This document shows, in pieces, positions 50,948-63,135 of a stretch of DNA of 64,000 bases (positions are counted from its first letter, which is position 1; every line of letters begins with the position of its first letter). The translations under genes were made by a program, and so were the position numbers. The stretch comes from Anoplolepis gracilipes (taxonomy: Eukaryota; Arthropoda; Insecta; Hymenoptera; Formicidae): positions 851,001 to 915,000 of the forward strand of contig NC_132974.1 of the NCBI RefSeq assembly GCF_047496725.1, written 5' to 3'. The notes under the pieces are model-generated. The model worked only from the letters and a program-made list of their open reading frames with translations, was not told the origin of the DNA and searched no databases.

Positions 50948-53730
50948 CATAATGATCACACCGCGGTGTAGTATGGTCGCGGATGATTCACTGTTAGGTC
51001 AATATCTCAGGCTGGAAACACCGGTCGGGCCTGTTACACGACGAGGGCTGTTTCTGCGAGTGATCGATAAGCCACGCGTGTCTCGTCGGGAGCGAATGTG
51101 CGTGCGTGTATCGTGTCGTGGAGGGATCGTCGGTTAGGGTAGACGATAATAAAGAAGGTTAGACGACGCGGGATGATAACCCCGGGGTGCGTATACACGA
51201 ATAATCAATTTAATTTTCGGGCATTCGCATCGATGTGATATTCACAATCGAATGCGTTTTCGAAGAGTTGCGAGCGCAAAAATGCCTCGACAGTTTTTTT
51301 CAAAATAATTTTGTATCCAAGAGATATTGAAGAAGGATACGGTTTATCGAGGGCGCATAACGACAATTATTTTTTTTTTTTTTTTAAATAATTGTACATG
51401 CCATTAAGCTCTCGATAAGTCCGTATTACCGTTATCGCGGTCGGAATTATCACATTCTCGTCCTTAGTACGATAAATAATTTTGTAGCGAGACATCCGAG
51501 CGCGGAAAATAAGCGCGACGTTGCGCTATCATATCGCGCTGAATAAAAATATTTTTCCAATATTCCGTCTCTTTATTCCATATATATATATATATATATT
51601 TTACTTTACAATTTCCACTCGTTTATTTTGAAAAAGACACGAATTATATTTCTCGGATAAATTGAGTGGACAGTGATTCTCAATACTTTAAATCTCCATT
51701 TAATAACTGTTTCGTCATTTTATTATTACGTTAGCAATGCTTTAATCAAACAATTGTAATTTAGATTTTTTTTTATAAAAGTTAATCAAGAAACATATTA
51801 TAAATATTTCTTTATATAGAAGAGACGCATTTCTATTACTGCGTCGCTTTTAATCGTGTTCGTCCACCCCAAGGTTTCCTCGTTGCGTCTTTTTATATGA
51901 GTCATGATGATAACGCTAACAAAAGGGAATGAAGTAACGAAACTATATACATATATATACACACACACACACATATATTCATACACTTGTATATATATAT
52001 ATCGACGGCAGGTATTCTCGACACCCTATACACTGCACTTTGCAATATGTGCGTTCCACAAGCATGCACTACGCTCGGATCCCGGTGACGTAAAGCCCGA
52101 CGAGTCAGTCGCGTATTATTAATATTGCGCTGGTAACGATACGCCACGATTCGTTGTATAAAGACGCTAATTAATGCAGTCCAGCCATTGCCCAATATCG
52201 ATCCTCTTCGCAAGCGGGAAGGTCGAGAGTGAAAAACGTTTCGCTGGCGACAGCGTCGCACAAAATAAAATAAAGAACAGTGTAATACATCGCAGATTGC
52301 AGGAATAAAAATACAGACATTTATCCTAGATATCGATATCTTTATTCATGCCGCGAATTGTTCGACTAAACACCTTGGGGTATCGTCCTAGTATTAAAAA
52401 ATTTATCAATTGTGTGAATCAAAAATTTCCTCGATAACAGATTAAAATTAATTGGATGACAGAAGAATGTGTATTATGAAAGTGTGTACTTTATTGGATA
52501 AAGCGTCAGCTTTAATTGCATATTATTCACAGCAAATTGATAATTTAATAATATCTGTGGATATTGTAATTGCGATTTGAAAAAAGGGAGCGTTTTTAGA
52601 AAAAAAATTCAAAATAAGAGGAGACAGATCGTCAGTTAGATCGGCAAATCTTTGTCAACGAAGCTTCTTTCTCGTTCTTCGCTTTGCTCTATGCTCTCTG
52701 CAGTTCGATGAATGGACGTACTATTCGCTTGTAAGGCATTTATGCAGCGTACGTAACGCTTGCGCGGGTCGAGAACGAGACTGAGAGAGAGAGAGAGAGA
52801 GACAGAGAAAGAGAGATACGCGACGCGACGGCGTGGGCTGACCGGCGCGCGTTTTGACATTAAATTGGTTCACCCACGCGTAACTTTCTAACGTAGCGAG
52901 CCTTGTTTCCCAATTCGCAATTCTTATCGCGCGATTGCACGAGTGTATTTGATATACCTCTTTTCGGTTGTACTATCGCGCGTGTCACGCGTCCTTCTTC
53001 AAACATATATTTATATTTCTGTCGTTGTTAACAATCGTAAAAATTAATCACGAAAATTTTACTATGCTTTTTTAGATAATATTATCTAACGTATAAAGAA
53101 TATTTTTTAACGATAAATTATCAAATTTTATTTATAAATGTGTATTACATTTTGGACAAAGCTGATTCTTATGTAAAAATTACTTGACATTAATTTTGAT
53201 TTATTTATTAATTTATCTCTTGATATCGTTGAAGGAGTTTTCTTTGTTGACAGTCATAATTATTCGCAATTTTAACTTGCATTTCCTAAAAATTAAACTT
53301 TAAAAAAACTGTAAAAAATATTACCTAAAAATTCAGACACATTTTTGTCTGAATTCTCAGATCTCTGGGTGTCTGTTAGTAATTTTAAACAATCTCTCTG
53401 TTATTCACCAGTAATTTTTCTGAAATTTTAGAAGAATGTCTGTATTTTCAGAAGAGTGTCCGACAATTCAGAAAATATGTCTGTACGAAAACCTCAGACA
53501 CTTTGTCTGCAGTTATTTTCTACAGTATTTCCAACGTGTGCTGTTTTTCGAATGACCAATGTATTCTTGGAGGCGTTTGTCTCTTCGAGCCGAAAGTAAA
53601 AATGAATGAACGATATACATAACATTCGCCGACTGACCGACATGTTGGAATACTCGATCGTGTTTTACAGTTTAGGATTCTAAATTATCCAGAGATTTCT
53701 CTTCTCTTTTCTCGCTGTTCTCTTCTCCTT

Positions 53731-53762
<32 letters not shown>

Positions 53763-56700
53763 TCCTCCTCATCGATACTCGCTTATGATAATCGTTTGCG
53801 TGTGCGTTGATCTACCTGCGTTCATGTAGAAGGCAGGCGTTAAAAATCGCGAAATGAATTTGCAATGGCCTTCCTCACAACGCTCTTGACGACATTGATC
53901 TCCGTTTGATGAGACTTCTTTCGTTGCCTTCAAGAGATCAACCCATCTCACGTATTGCATAATCGCGTATCGTGACCCTGTTCCTTCAACGAAGTAACCA
54001 CACGTGGTTGTGTTCGTTTCACGCTTTCATCGAGATAAATCTCGCATTCAGTAGCGAGATCGACACGTCAATGTCGCGGTAGATCGCGAGGGAGATGAAA
54101 TACATTTACGCGTTCAAATGTGGATCTAGATTATATATATATATATATATCTTTAAGATTCTTCGATCGACCTCGCGCGCGATTTCTCCAAGGCAGGATT
54201 CTATTCTGTTTTCTCCCGGTAAAAGTAAAGTAGGCGAATCTAACTAACGGTCGCACTGCAGACAGATCGCTCCCAAAGTTTCGCAATCGATTCGCGTCAT
54301 GCGCATTATTCGCGCTTTGGGTCAAGTGATTCGCTCCGCACGCGTACCGGCAGACATCTATACAAGCATCTTCTCGCGCGTTTAAATACGAATACGTAGT
54401 CACGGCAACTGTGACCTCGTGATTATTTCTCGAATATTATTTATATCGATTTGAAAATTTAAAACTCCAGCGGACTCAGACACGACAGAATAAAAACCAG
54501 CGTGTGACACATATGCATACATCTCGGGGTTGTTCGTGAAAACAGGGAAGCCGGGAGGACATGAATTAGTAGAGAGTTTTCTACCGATTGGTGGTCGAAA
54601 ACAGGAAATGCTAGTCGTGCCGCTAGAAGCCCAGGCGGACCGCTCGGGGCGTTAAATTATTCTTTTAGAACTATTATTTATGGGCCCGGTGTAAAACCGT
54701 CGGTCCCGCTGCCCCGCGCGTGCGTTTTCGCGCCGACTCGAGAGGATCGTTCCCTCGTCGCACTTTTACGCCCCGCTAATTTCCGCTTGCGGCGCGCGGT
54801 ATCCCGCGTGCACGTGCACGTGTGCGTACAGGCACGCAGGAATGTGCGTTTTCGTCCAATCGGTCAGTTTCCACTGCGGAGATATAAATTCCGCGTATAT
54901 ATACGGGCAGTTATCGCTGCGCGAAGCGAGCCGCCGGAGGCGGACGAGAGACTGTAATAATCTGGCGGCACGTTGGCCGCCAAGATGAAGAAAGAGACGA
55001 GAGTACGAAAAATCGGGAGGAGATATTGAGAGAAGCGTGAGAGAGGGAGGGAGAGAGAAGAACTCGCGACGAGAATCGAATTGAAGAGAGAAGGAAAGAA
55101 AGAAGGCGTTCAATGACCTGCTGAATGAAATTTTTTGTTGAAAGAGAGGAAAAATCGATTTTCAATATTTCTCTTTCGTTTCAAAAAATTTACTATTGCC
55201 TTATATATGGTAAAAACCGATGGAACTCGCAGTAAAAGGCAGGTGCGACAAATCTAGAGGAACACCTTAAACGTCGTCTTTTATTCTTCGGAACGATTGG
55301 TCACATCTGGCGCGCTAAAACTGCGTAACCAACGAGAGACCGAAGGTTCTTTCCTCGGCGATCCTGGCCGAAGCACAGTTTTCCCGGGCATTGTTTCCGC
55401 TCTCCCTCGCTCGATGAGTTTGAGGTAGGTCGATCGACGAATGACTCACCCTGCGAACTCTCGACCAGGCGAGAGAGGGACTTCTGGGTGGAGTAGCTTC
55501 GATGGTGGGCAACGCGTCCCATTACATCCACTGCGGCTCGTTAATATCATGACATCCAATATCGCGTAATTATAACCGTACTGTTCCGCCACATAAGTCC
55601 TGAACGACGGGGCTCTCGTAAACTGATAATGAATCATCGATGAGAGTGAATGCATCTCGTCGTTTGCTACGCTTCTTCCCCCATAATAGTACCGAATAAA
55701 GTCGTGTGAAATGTTTATTTTACAGCGGGAGTAAAAATTTTTAACTTTACAATATATAGTATATAGATTTCGTATAAAGGAGGAATTATTTCGATTGGTC
55801 GATACGCTTCCGGGGACAGCCAACGATCGAAGACTCGAGGGGATGCTCTTACCATCTTTTCAAGGACCATCGTTCCGCTGCATTTCCATAGAAGATTAAC
55901 GGCTTGGCATAATCTACATTTTCCATCGTGGGATCTCGATGGAACCTTCTCGTCGTAGAATCTTCTCGTACGAATGGTATTATCACGAGGATTGCTGTTT
56001 GCGTACGGAGTTAAAGAGTGCGAGGCGTGTGGTCAGAAAGAGAAGCGGAAGACAGAGAGGAAAGGAAAGAGCGAAAGAGTAGGAAAAGAGTAGGAGGAGA
56101 ATGAACGCTGTTGGGCCGCAGTGTCAGTGGAGTTCAATCTTAATATAGTATGACCTCCACTGCTATTCGAGACAGTGTCGGACGCGACGGCGGTTGCAAC
56201 TGCGAAGGAACGGGCGAGAGGAAAGGGAGAAACGAGGCTCGACCGAGAGAGCGAGAGTGATTAAAGAAGAAGAACGGAGAGAGTAGGACGCAAAAAGAAG
56301 CTGAGGGGAGGGGAGCGGGAGAGGTGCTAGAGAGGAGAGGAAGATACACGAACGACGACTGAGGAAAGAGAGTGTTGGTGAACAGATGCGTGCGTTGCAC
56401 CTTATTCCCCAGTCCGATGACTGAGCCTTGCCTCGGTTATTTCAGAGACATCAGCTCCTCTACGAGACTAAGAGGGAAGAGAGAAGAAAGAGAGAGAAAG
56501 AGAGAAATGGTGCGTGCATGCGTGCGTACGCTTAGTCGACGAGAGTGTCATCGATCTATTTCGAGAGGAGGCTGGAATTTCTGGCCTTCGCGAGGGGTCA
56601 GTAAAAGAGAAAGAAAGAGAGAGAGAGGAAATCTCGCGTGTAGAGGGAGAAAATGAAGGAAAGGAAAGGAAAGAGGAGGAGATGACGATGGACGGACGGG

Positions 56701-57749
56701 TCGTTACCACACCTGCGCGCGCACTCGCCGATCTCGACTGCCCGATGGTCAACGCACGAATGACCGCGTGTTCCTACGTCTTCTTTGGTCGTGCTGGCGA
56801 GAGAAAGAGAGAGAGAGAGAAAGAAAATCCCTCGCCTCGATGCTCTATAACGTGAGGGCATAACTTCATTCACGCACCGCTGGAACTTGTTCCTCGTTAG
56901 TTTTTCGATAATAGAATTATAAAGCATTAACTGTCGAGGAATTTGTTGAGGATTGTTGATTTCATATGCGCTGGAAAAAGATATTTTTAAATTGTGTACA
57001 TTTAATGTTTTTGATAATTAGATTTTTACTTTTGATTATTGCGGGCTGCCCGAGTTTGGGAAACTTGCCAGGTGTGCGCTGCGAAAAATGATGGAAACCG
57101 AGGGGAAGATTAATCGTTTGCAGCGCGATAAGTCTACTTTGCGAGGGTGTATTTGTACAAAGGCGGCGTCGACGGCAGAAACGAGTTATCGGCAAGTTAT
57201 TGGAGTTTTCTCCACTATATCGTTCGCGCGCGTGTCGAGTGGGGTTACGTTAGAAGGGGCCGAGGAGGAAAGGGATGGTAGGCACGCGGGAGGAAGAGGC
57301 GGAGGATCTAACGATATGGTGGGGGAGAGCGACGGTGGTGCTCGGCCGTTGCATTGTGGGGGTGTTGGCCTTCAACTTGACGGCGCAGTTTCACTGACCT
57401 GCCTGAGAAACTCGTGATACCAGCTCCGTGCGCGGACCTACGGACGCATCCACGACGCCAAAAGGTCCCGCTACTTAAGGGCCCACCAGGCCCTAAACAA
57501 ACCCTGCCGTCCGATTGAGGAAACTACGCAGTTTCTGTAATCTTAAACTCTGTAGCTTCTCTCTCTCTCTCTATGCGTGACAACTCGCACTCGTGAAAAA
57601 GCGAGTTTATTCTCTTACATTTATTAAAAAAAAAAAAAAAAATCAGTTACAAGGTTGATTCTTTATAATAATTTCGTTTAAAATATACAATTTTTCCAAC
57701 ATAAAATTATTTCAAAGTAAAGTAAAATATTTCTTTTTATAATAAAAAG

Positions 57750-57814
<65 letters not shown>

Positions 57815-60272
57815 CCACATTTTATTTTATACAACAATTTACAAATTTAGAACATTTTTTATATTTCGGTGATCAAGTTTTTGCATAAAGACCTCGCTTT
57901 TCTCATTTCTACTTTTTCAAGAATTTTTTTGTTGAAGCCTCAAGTAACAAAGTCTCTTCGTTGGGGTATTTGTTGGATGTAATTAAAGCAAAGATGAGCA
58001 GATGGCCCACGAGAGTGTCTTTCTTATATCTTTTTCGTCGAAACATGCTACTTTGATCTTTCTAAGAAGTACAGTAGTTATAAACGTTATTTGAAATTTT
58101 TGCTTGAAAAAAAAAAAAAAAAAAAAAATCTATTCCAAAAATTCGTCTTTAATATAAAATAATCTCATTAAAATAACCTTTTATTAATTTAAATAATTAA
58201 TTAAAGTAACCTTGTTAAAAATAATCTTTCACGATGATTTTAAAATAATCCGAATAAAGATTAATAAACAAGAAGTAATATTTAGCGGAGACAAATTTAG
58301 AAGCAGCACAGCTTATATTCGACGCCCTATGCATTCGAGTTACACGGAGCGTCTATAATGCAGCCATGGGCCGTCAGTGGAAGCCTGTAACTATTGATCC
58401 TGCAGCCTTTGGGGAGCCGCCGCTGCTGCTGCTGCTGCTGCAGATTTTAGCAACGTCATTCTAGCGCGTGATGTATCGTGGGAATGGAGAAACATAGGCT
58501 CCATCGAGAATGGCTTTCGCTCATCATTGTACTTGCACTTGGGGAACGTACCACGTGCGCATCAGTCAGTATGAATGACAAACTGTCTGCGGCAGACAGA
58601 AAGAGAGTAATAAATTTATAATTGCTTTGCATATTCCGCGACAAATTCTCCTCAAGTCCTTCTTGAGTTAAATCCCTGTCGCGATTATATCTAACTGGGT
58701 CGAAGAGCACTTCAATCATTGCTCGAGTGCACTCTGCGCACTCGAACCTACCGGAGCCCGGATTCGAATTCGAATTCGCTCATCTACGTTTCCGTAGTAC
58801 GAAAGAAGCGCGAAGGATCGGAGGAAGACTCGTTCCATTCGATCCTCTCTCGTCCCTTAGACGAGGCGAACAAAGCAAGGGTCCCCTCCCCTCCCTCCCT
58901 CCCCGAGCAGCAACGTGCTCTTCGATGGACGGGGCCTTCTTTCTTTTTCCCCTCTTTCTCTCTCTCTTTCTCTTCCCTACCTTTTCGTCTCGCCTCACCT
59001 TAGCCGCGGCCCTTCAACTGTCTATGACCCACGCCCCACCTTCTCCTCTTTCTCCGTTTGTACCACCACCATCGTCGCCACCTTTCTCGAGGTTCTACGA
59101 GCGCGGCGAACCTTCTTCTTCTTCTTCTTCTTCTTCTTCTTCTTGGCGAGTCTTCACTCTCCTCTTCGTATACCTGTGCACAAGTTCGTCTTTCGCGCGC
59201 GCGCGCGCGCCTGCACAGTATTCTCCGATCCACCTCTTCCACCTGCTTCTACCTCTCCACATGGAGTTATTTAGCCGCATCAAAGCCGCTCCGATTTGCC
59301 TTAGGCGAATTTCCGGAATAAAGGAGTGAGAATGTTGGAGAAGCGGAAACTCGGCTGGACGTGCGCGCGCGCGCGCACGCACGCACGCACGCACGCTGCG
59401 ATCCAGCAAACGTGCGTTTTCAATGCTCACTTGCACGCAAGCAAGGTCTTTGAGTTACTCTCCTCTCTATACTTAAGAATATAAAAATTTTCTCCTATAT
59501 AATACCTCTGCAACTAGGGGGATTATTTCCAAACAAAATTTATTTTGTTTTTCTAACAAATGATGAATATATATAATGTACATCTGATCCCCCGTAGGCT
59601 AATATTCTAATTTCGATGGATTGCAACGTTTTTTTTTTAAATACATAATTGAATAGTAGTCATTTCCTTAAAACGATTTCTTGGCATTCTTATATATTTT
59701 TTTTCTTACCGACAGACGGACAGTTGGTCTCTTGGCAGGTTTGCGTGTCGTTAATCGTTTGTCTTGCTTAGTATTGATGTTGCAACGCGCGTTCCCGAAG
59801 AAGCAGAAACGTCCATGACATTGCAAGACTTATGCAAGGCTATACCTTAGGCAAGGGCATTCTACGCCCAGTCGACGCGAATTCCCAAGCGCATATTCTC
59901 TCTTCGCTCGTGGCCAAAGTAATTCTGGAATTTATTCGCGGCCTTGCTCTCGTCCCCACGCTCTTTCGCCCTGAATTCTGCCTCGTGTCCTTTCGCTTTC
60001 GTATGTCGCGTCCGGAAAATGTAAAATTTAATCGCAAAAGAATGACGCGAGAGGAAAGATGACGACGTAGCGCGCGTGCGCGCGCGCGCGGATCGGGAGG
60101 GAAACGAAAAAGCTGCCTGGTATGCGATGCAACGCGTGTCGCGTTCTCTCCTTCCATCGCGACGAAGGAGAGAGTGAACTGAATGAAAGGGAGGTCCGGG
60201 AGGAAAGACAGAGAAGGAGAAGAACGGGAGATTCTCAGGACGAGCGCGAGAAGGAGATGCGAGGAAGAAGCG

Positions 60273-60321
<49 letters not shown>

Positions 60322-60600
60322 AAGAAGGAAGGAGGGAGGAGTGGTTCACCTGCATTGCTAGCATTGCGCTGGCTCAAGGCCAAAGAGTCTGCGAGACCGA
60401 GGACCAGACCGGGTCGGGACCTCCTTCCTTCCAGTTTCCTGCGCCCTGCTCTCTCTCACCGCGCTCTATTGCCGCTCTCTTGCTTCGCGCGGCATCTTGC
60501 GAGTCTTTCCTTTCTTTTCCGTTCTTCTCGCTCAGCGATACGCAAACAATTGCATCATGCACGCGCGCTACCACTTTGAAAGCTCATTACGTGTGTGGGC

Positions 60601-60636
<36 letters not shown>

Positions 60637-61849
60637 CAGGACGGTGACGCGAAAAAAATAAATAACAACAATTTCAATCGATTTTCTCTTATGCGTGTGT
60701 TTTTTTTATCAATCATTTATATTTGTATGATCAAGTTTATTTAAAAGTTTAAACAATAAAATGATAAGCGTCGATAGTATTAGCAATAACATTATTCATA
60801 CATATGTGTGTTTGTGTGTGTGTGTGTAACGTTTCTCTCTTGATTTGATTGCAGGTTGCAAGATCAAAGCGCTTCGAGCAAAAACGAATACCTACATCAA
60901 GACGCCCGTGCGCGGTGAGGAACCTGTGTTTGTCGTGACAGGTCGCAAGGAAGACGTGGCCCGCGCGAAGCGCGAGATTCTCTCCGCCGCGGAGCACTTT
61001 TCGCAGATTCGCGCTTCGCGCAAGAGCTCGTTGGGCGCCCTCCTTGGCGCACCACCCGGGCCACCCGCGACCGTGCCTGGTCACGTGACGATCCAGGTAC
61101 GAGTGCCCTACAGAGTGGTAGGTCTGGTCGTTGGGCCAAAGGGTGCGACCATCAAGCGAATTCAGCATCAGACGCATACCTACATCGTGACGCCCAGTCG
61201 CGACAAGGAGCCAGTATTCGAGGTAACAGGTCTGCCGGATAGCGTAGAGGCCGCCAGACGCGAGATCCAAGCGCACATCACTTTGCGAACCGGCGCCGCG
61301 CCCGGCATCGTCGGCGACGAGACTGATCTGCTAGGCGCTCTCTGTCGCGGCGGACTCGGCTCAGTCCTCGGTATTCAAGGTATCGATCAACCTGGGTCCA
61401 ATAGCTCCACCAGTTCGAACGGCGCATTTTCGAGCAGCGGCAGCGGCAGCTGCAGCAGTTCGTCCAGCAGTACTGGCGCAATCGGGCTGAACGACCTCGT
61501 CGCCATTTGGGGCTCCGGATTGGAAAGAGACGAGGGACTGGGCGAGTCGCCGTCGTTTGAATCGCAGCCGACTTCGACATCGTCCATCTGGTCGTTCCCG
61601 AGCGTCACGCTACCCTCGAGGCCGTCACCACCGGCGACGGCGAGTCCAGCGTCGCCCACGGACTCGCTCCTGGGCGGCGCACGGCGCGAGTGCGTCGTAT
61701 GCGGCGACAAAGAAGTTACCGCGGCATTGGTACCCTGCGGACACAATCACTTTTGCATGGACTGCGGCAACCGGGTCTGCGACAGCCAGGATCCAAGCTG
61801 CCCGGTCTGCTCCAGACGCGTTCTGCAGGTGCTCCGTATTTTCTCCTAA
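30850..61849 (+). CDS. mex3: MEX3-family RNA-binding protein, two KH domains plus RING (complete, 429 aa)
   Basis: MEX3 proteins bind mRNA 3'UTRs through two KH domains; vertebrate members also act as RING E3 ligases. Coding exons are 30850-31144 and 60855-61849. An in-frame TAG at 30841-30843 supports the start. KH1 spans about residues 80-150 ([20 protein letters not shown], GXXG loop GRQG at 96-99, then CKIKALRAKTNTYIKTPVRG). KH2 spans about 175-245 (VRVPYRVVGLVVGPKGATIK, loop GPKG at 192-195). A Ser/Gly-rich linker follows, then a C-terminal C3HC4 RING with C378, C381, C393, H395, C399, C402, C414 and C417, ending VLRIFS. The single coding intron falls in the glycine codon at the end of the KH1 GXXG loop, the position I know from vertebrate MEX3 genes. 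Tribolium mex-3 acts in anterior patterning, so a developmental role is plausible. Confidence 0.97.
31713..31734. repeat. (CG)n tract in mex3 intron
   Basis: A pure alternating CG run of 22 bp near the start of the mex3 intron. Confidence 0.95.
34419..34526. repeat. (CT)n followed by CTCTCCTT-type repeat
   Basis: A pure CT run to about 34472 passes into imperfect CTCTCCTT units, then degenerate CT-rich DNA. It is a long pyrimidine-only tract on this strand in the mex3 intron. Confidence 0.92.
37410..37477. repeat. (GGT)n triplet repeat
   Basis: About 68 bp of GGT/GTG triplets with a few interruptions, in the mex3 intron. Open frames here give poly-Val, poly-Gly or poly-His and are not genes. 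Confidence 0.92.
37591..37633. repeat. (AG)n microsatellite
   Basis: A pure AG run of about 43 bp, close to the GGT repeat in the mex3 intron. Confidence 0.95.
45327..45338 (+). repeat. G12 tract
   Basis: Twelve consecutive G residues preceded by GGCGGC. Confidence 0.9.
45421..45454. repeat. (CGA)n triplet repeat
   Basis: A pure CGA/ACG triplet run, with a similar shorter run at 41393-41417. Confidence 0.95.
45598..45627 (+). repeat. G-rich block with quadruplex potential
   Basis: Thirty bases containing only G and four single A residues, in runs of 8, 2, 2, 5 and 9 G. Confidence 0.9.
50884..50945. repeat. (TA)n microsatellite, about 62 bp
   Basis: An uninterrupted AT dinucleotide run in the mex3 intron. 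Confidence 0.97.
53330..53510. repeat. Cluster of CAGACA/TGTCTG inverted and tandem motifs
   Basis: A 10-bp perfect inverted repeat (AATTCAGACA at 53330-53339, TGTCTGAATT at 53346-53355) is followed by three imperfect units of about 20 bp at 53425-53486 and by CAGACACTTTGTCTG at 53495-53509. Confidence 0.6.
57754..57809. repeat. (TA)n microsatellite, about 56 bp
   Basis: An uninterrupted TA dinucleotide run in the mex3 intron, within AT-rich DNA. Confidence 0.97.
59112..59144. repeat. (CTT)n triplet repeat
   Basis: A pure CTT run. Open frames across it give poly-Ser or poly-Leu and are not taken as genes. Confidence 0.95.
60275..60318. repeat. (GA)n microsatellite upstream of mex3 exon 2
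   Basis: A pure GA run about 540 bp before the exon 2 acceptor. Confidence 0.95.
60603..60633. repeat. T31 tract upstream of mex3 exon 2
   Basis: Thirty-one consecutive T residues about 220 bp before the acceptor. Confidence 0.95.
60855..61849 (+). CDS. mex3: mex3 coding exon 2
   Basis: The acceptor is TTTGATTGCAG. The exon is 995 nt and completes the glycine codon, then reads CKIKALRAKTNTYIK. It carries the rest of KH1, all of KH2, the Ser-rich linker and the RING. The stop is TAA after RIFS. Confidence 0.97.
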
Positions 61850-63095
61850 GAGGGACCCCGTCGAGCCGCCGCCCGTCAGTCTCCCGTAATATGACACCGC
61901 TGGTGCACGCAGCGGCTACATCAGCAACTTATCTTCTACCGCTCCTCGAGCACCACGGTCGGCTAATAACTGGCTCCAGCACGAGCGACGACAAGAGTGG
62001 ATCACAACGTGTTGGCGACTACTACTACTACTACTACTACTACGGCGATGTCTGCGCGACGATTCTCTCGGCGTCTTCGGGATCGACCTCTCTCGTCTTT
62101 GCTGTCGTCATCGTCGTCGTCGTCGTCGTCATCATCTTTGTCATCGTTTTACCATGCTGGTGTGACGCCGTCGTCGTCAGGGGACCGAACGCGCACAATG
62201 TCTCAATTCCACGGCTGCCAATAATCTCTTTTACGCGACGGGAATTCGCCTCGACGAATTGCTCATTTCGGGTCGATCGTCGTCGAGTCTGTCGAATTCC
62301 CGCTGACCGGATACAACGAAGCCAGCTTTTAAGTTCTACGACATATATATTTAAAGAAAGAAAGAGAGAGAGAGAGAGACAGAGAGAGAGACAGAGACAG
62401 GGATGAATACACACACCCACCGTATCATCGATCCCCCACCTACACCCCTCCTGTATTCCACTCGCCTGTTCCCCGTCTCTTGACGTTTGCATAGATTGGG
62501 CTCGCGGCTCGTCGAGTACTCTAATAAGCCTCGAGGTATGAGAGACGGTACGAGGGTACAAATACTATCATCGTACCGTCCGGACTGACGTGTGAGAAAG
62601 AGCCTCTCTATCGCCCGCAAAAGATCGACTGCTGCGATATTCTGCGACTGATATTATTAGTAGCGAGACTGATGGTTACCGAGACGCTACTTTCTGTTTT
62701 CTTTTCATCGCGGAGGCTACGGTCCGAACATGGGTCGATCGAGTCGCGGACCGACCGGCCTCATCGCCGACCTCTTGACGCTTAACACCGCCAGTGGTTT
62801 GCTGTTTTTAAAAACTCTGCTCGTGTTCCTGTAATCTCTTTGAGTCGAACTTTGCTGGGAATGGAGACTGCTTGCTTAGCATGATGGATCTTAGAGCTTT
62901 CTCAATTTCCTTTTTTTTTTTTTTTTTTTTTTTATTTTTTTTAATAACTGTGACTGAATAATGAATCACATTCAAATCATATCCAAAGAACTTTTGATTT
63001 TTTGATTGCTTTTAAGCTTATACATACATACGTATGTATATATTTATATATGTGTATATATATTAAATATTTTATATATATTATATTATATTATA

Positions 63096-63135
<40 letters not shown>

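Larger units (their letters stand above)
31145..60854 (+). other. mex3: Single 29.7-kb intron of mex3
   Basis: It is bounded by GTAAGT at the 5' end and GATTGCAG at the 3' end, the latter preceded by a (TG)n-containing pyrimidine tract. No nested gene with a recognisable domain was found on either strand. The content is simple repeats and unannotated CpG-rich islands near 37.1-37.8, 39.9-40.6, 43.5-44.6, 45.2-46.8, 54.7-57.5 and 58.7-60.4 kb; these could be enhancers, alternative first exons or non-coding RNA. Confidence 0.85.

Noticed and set aside
58765..58785. GGATTCGAATTCG resembling a tRNA B box
   Set aside because: It is a short GAATTCGAATTCG repeat, with no A box upstream and no acceptor stem.
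59000..59329. Frames encoding Ser or Leu runs near 59.1 kb
   Set aside because: They arise from the (CTT)n repeat and CT-rich DNA; no domain or splice structure.
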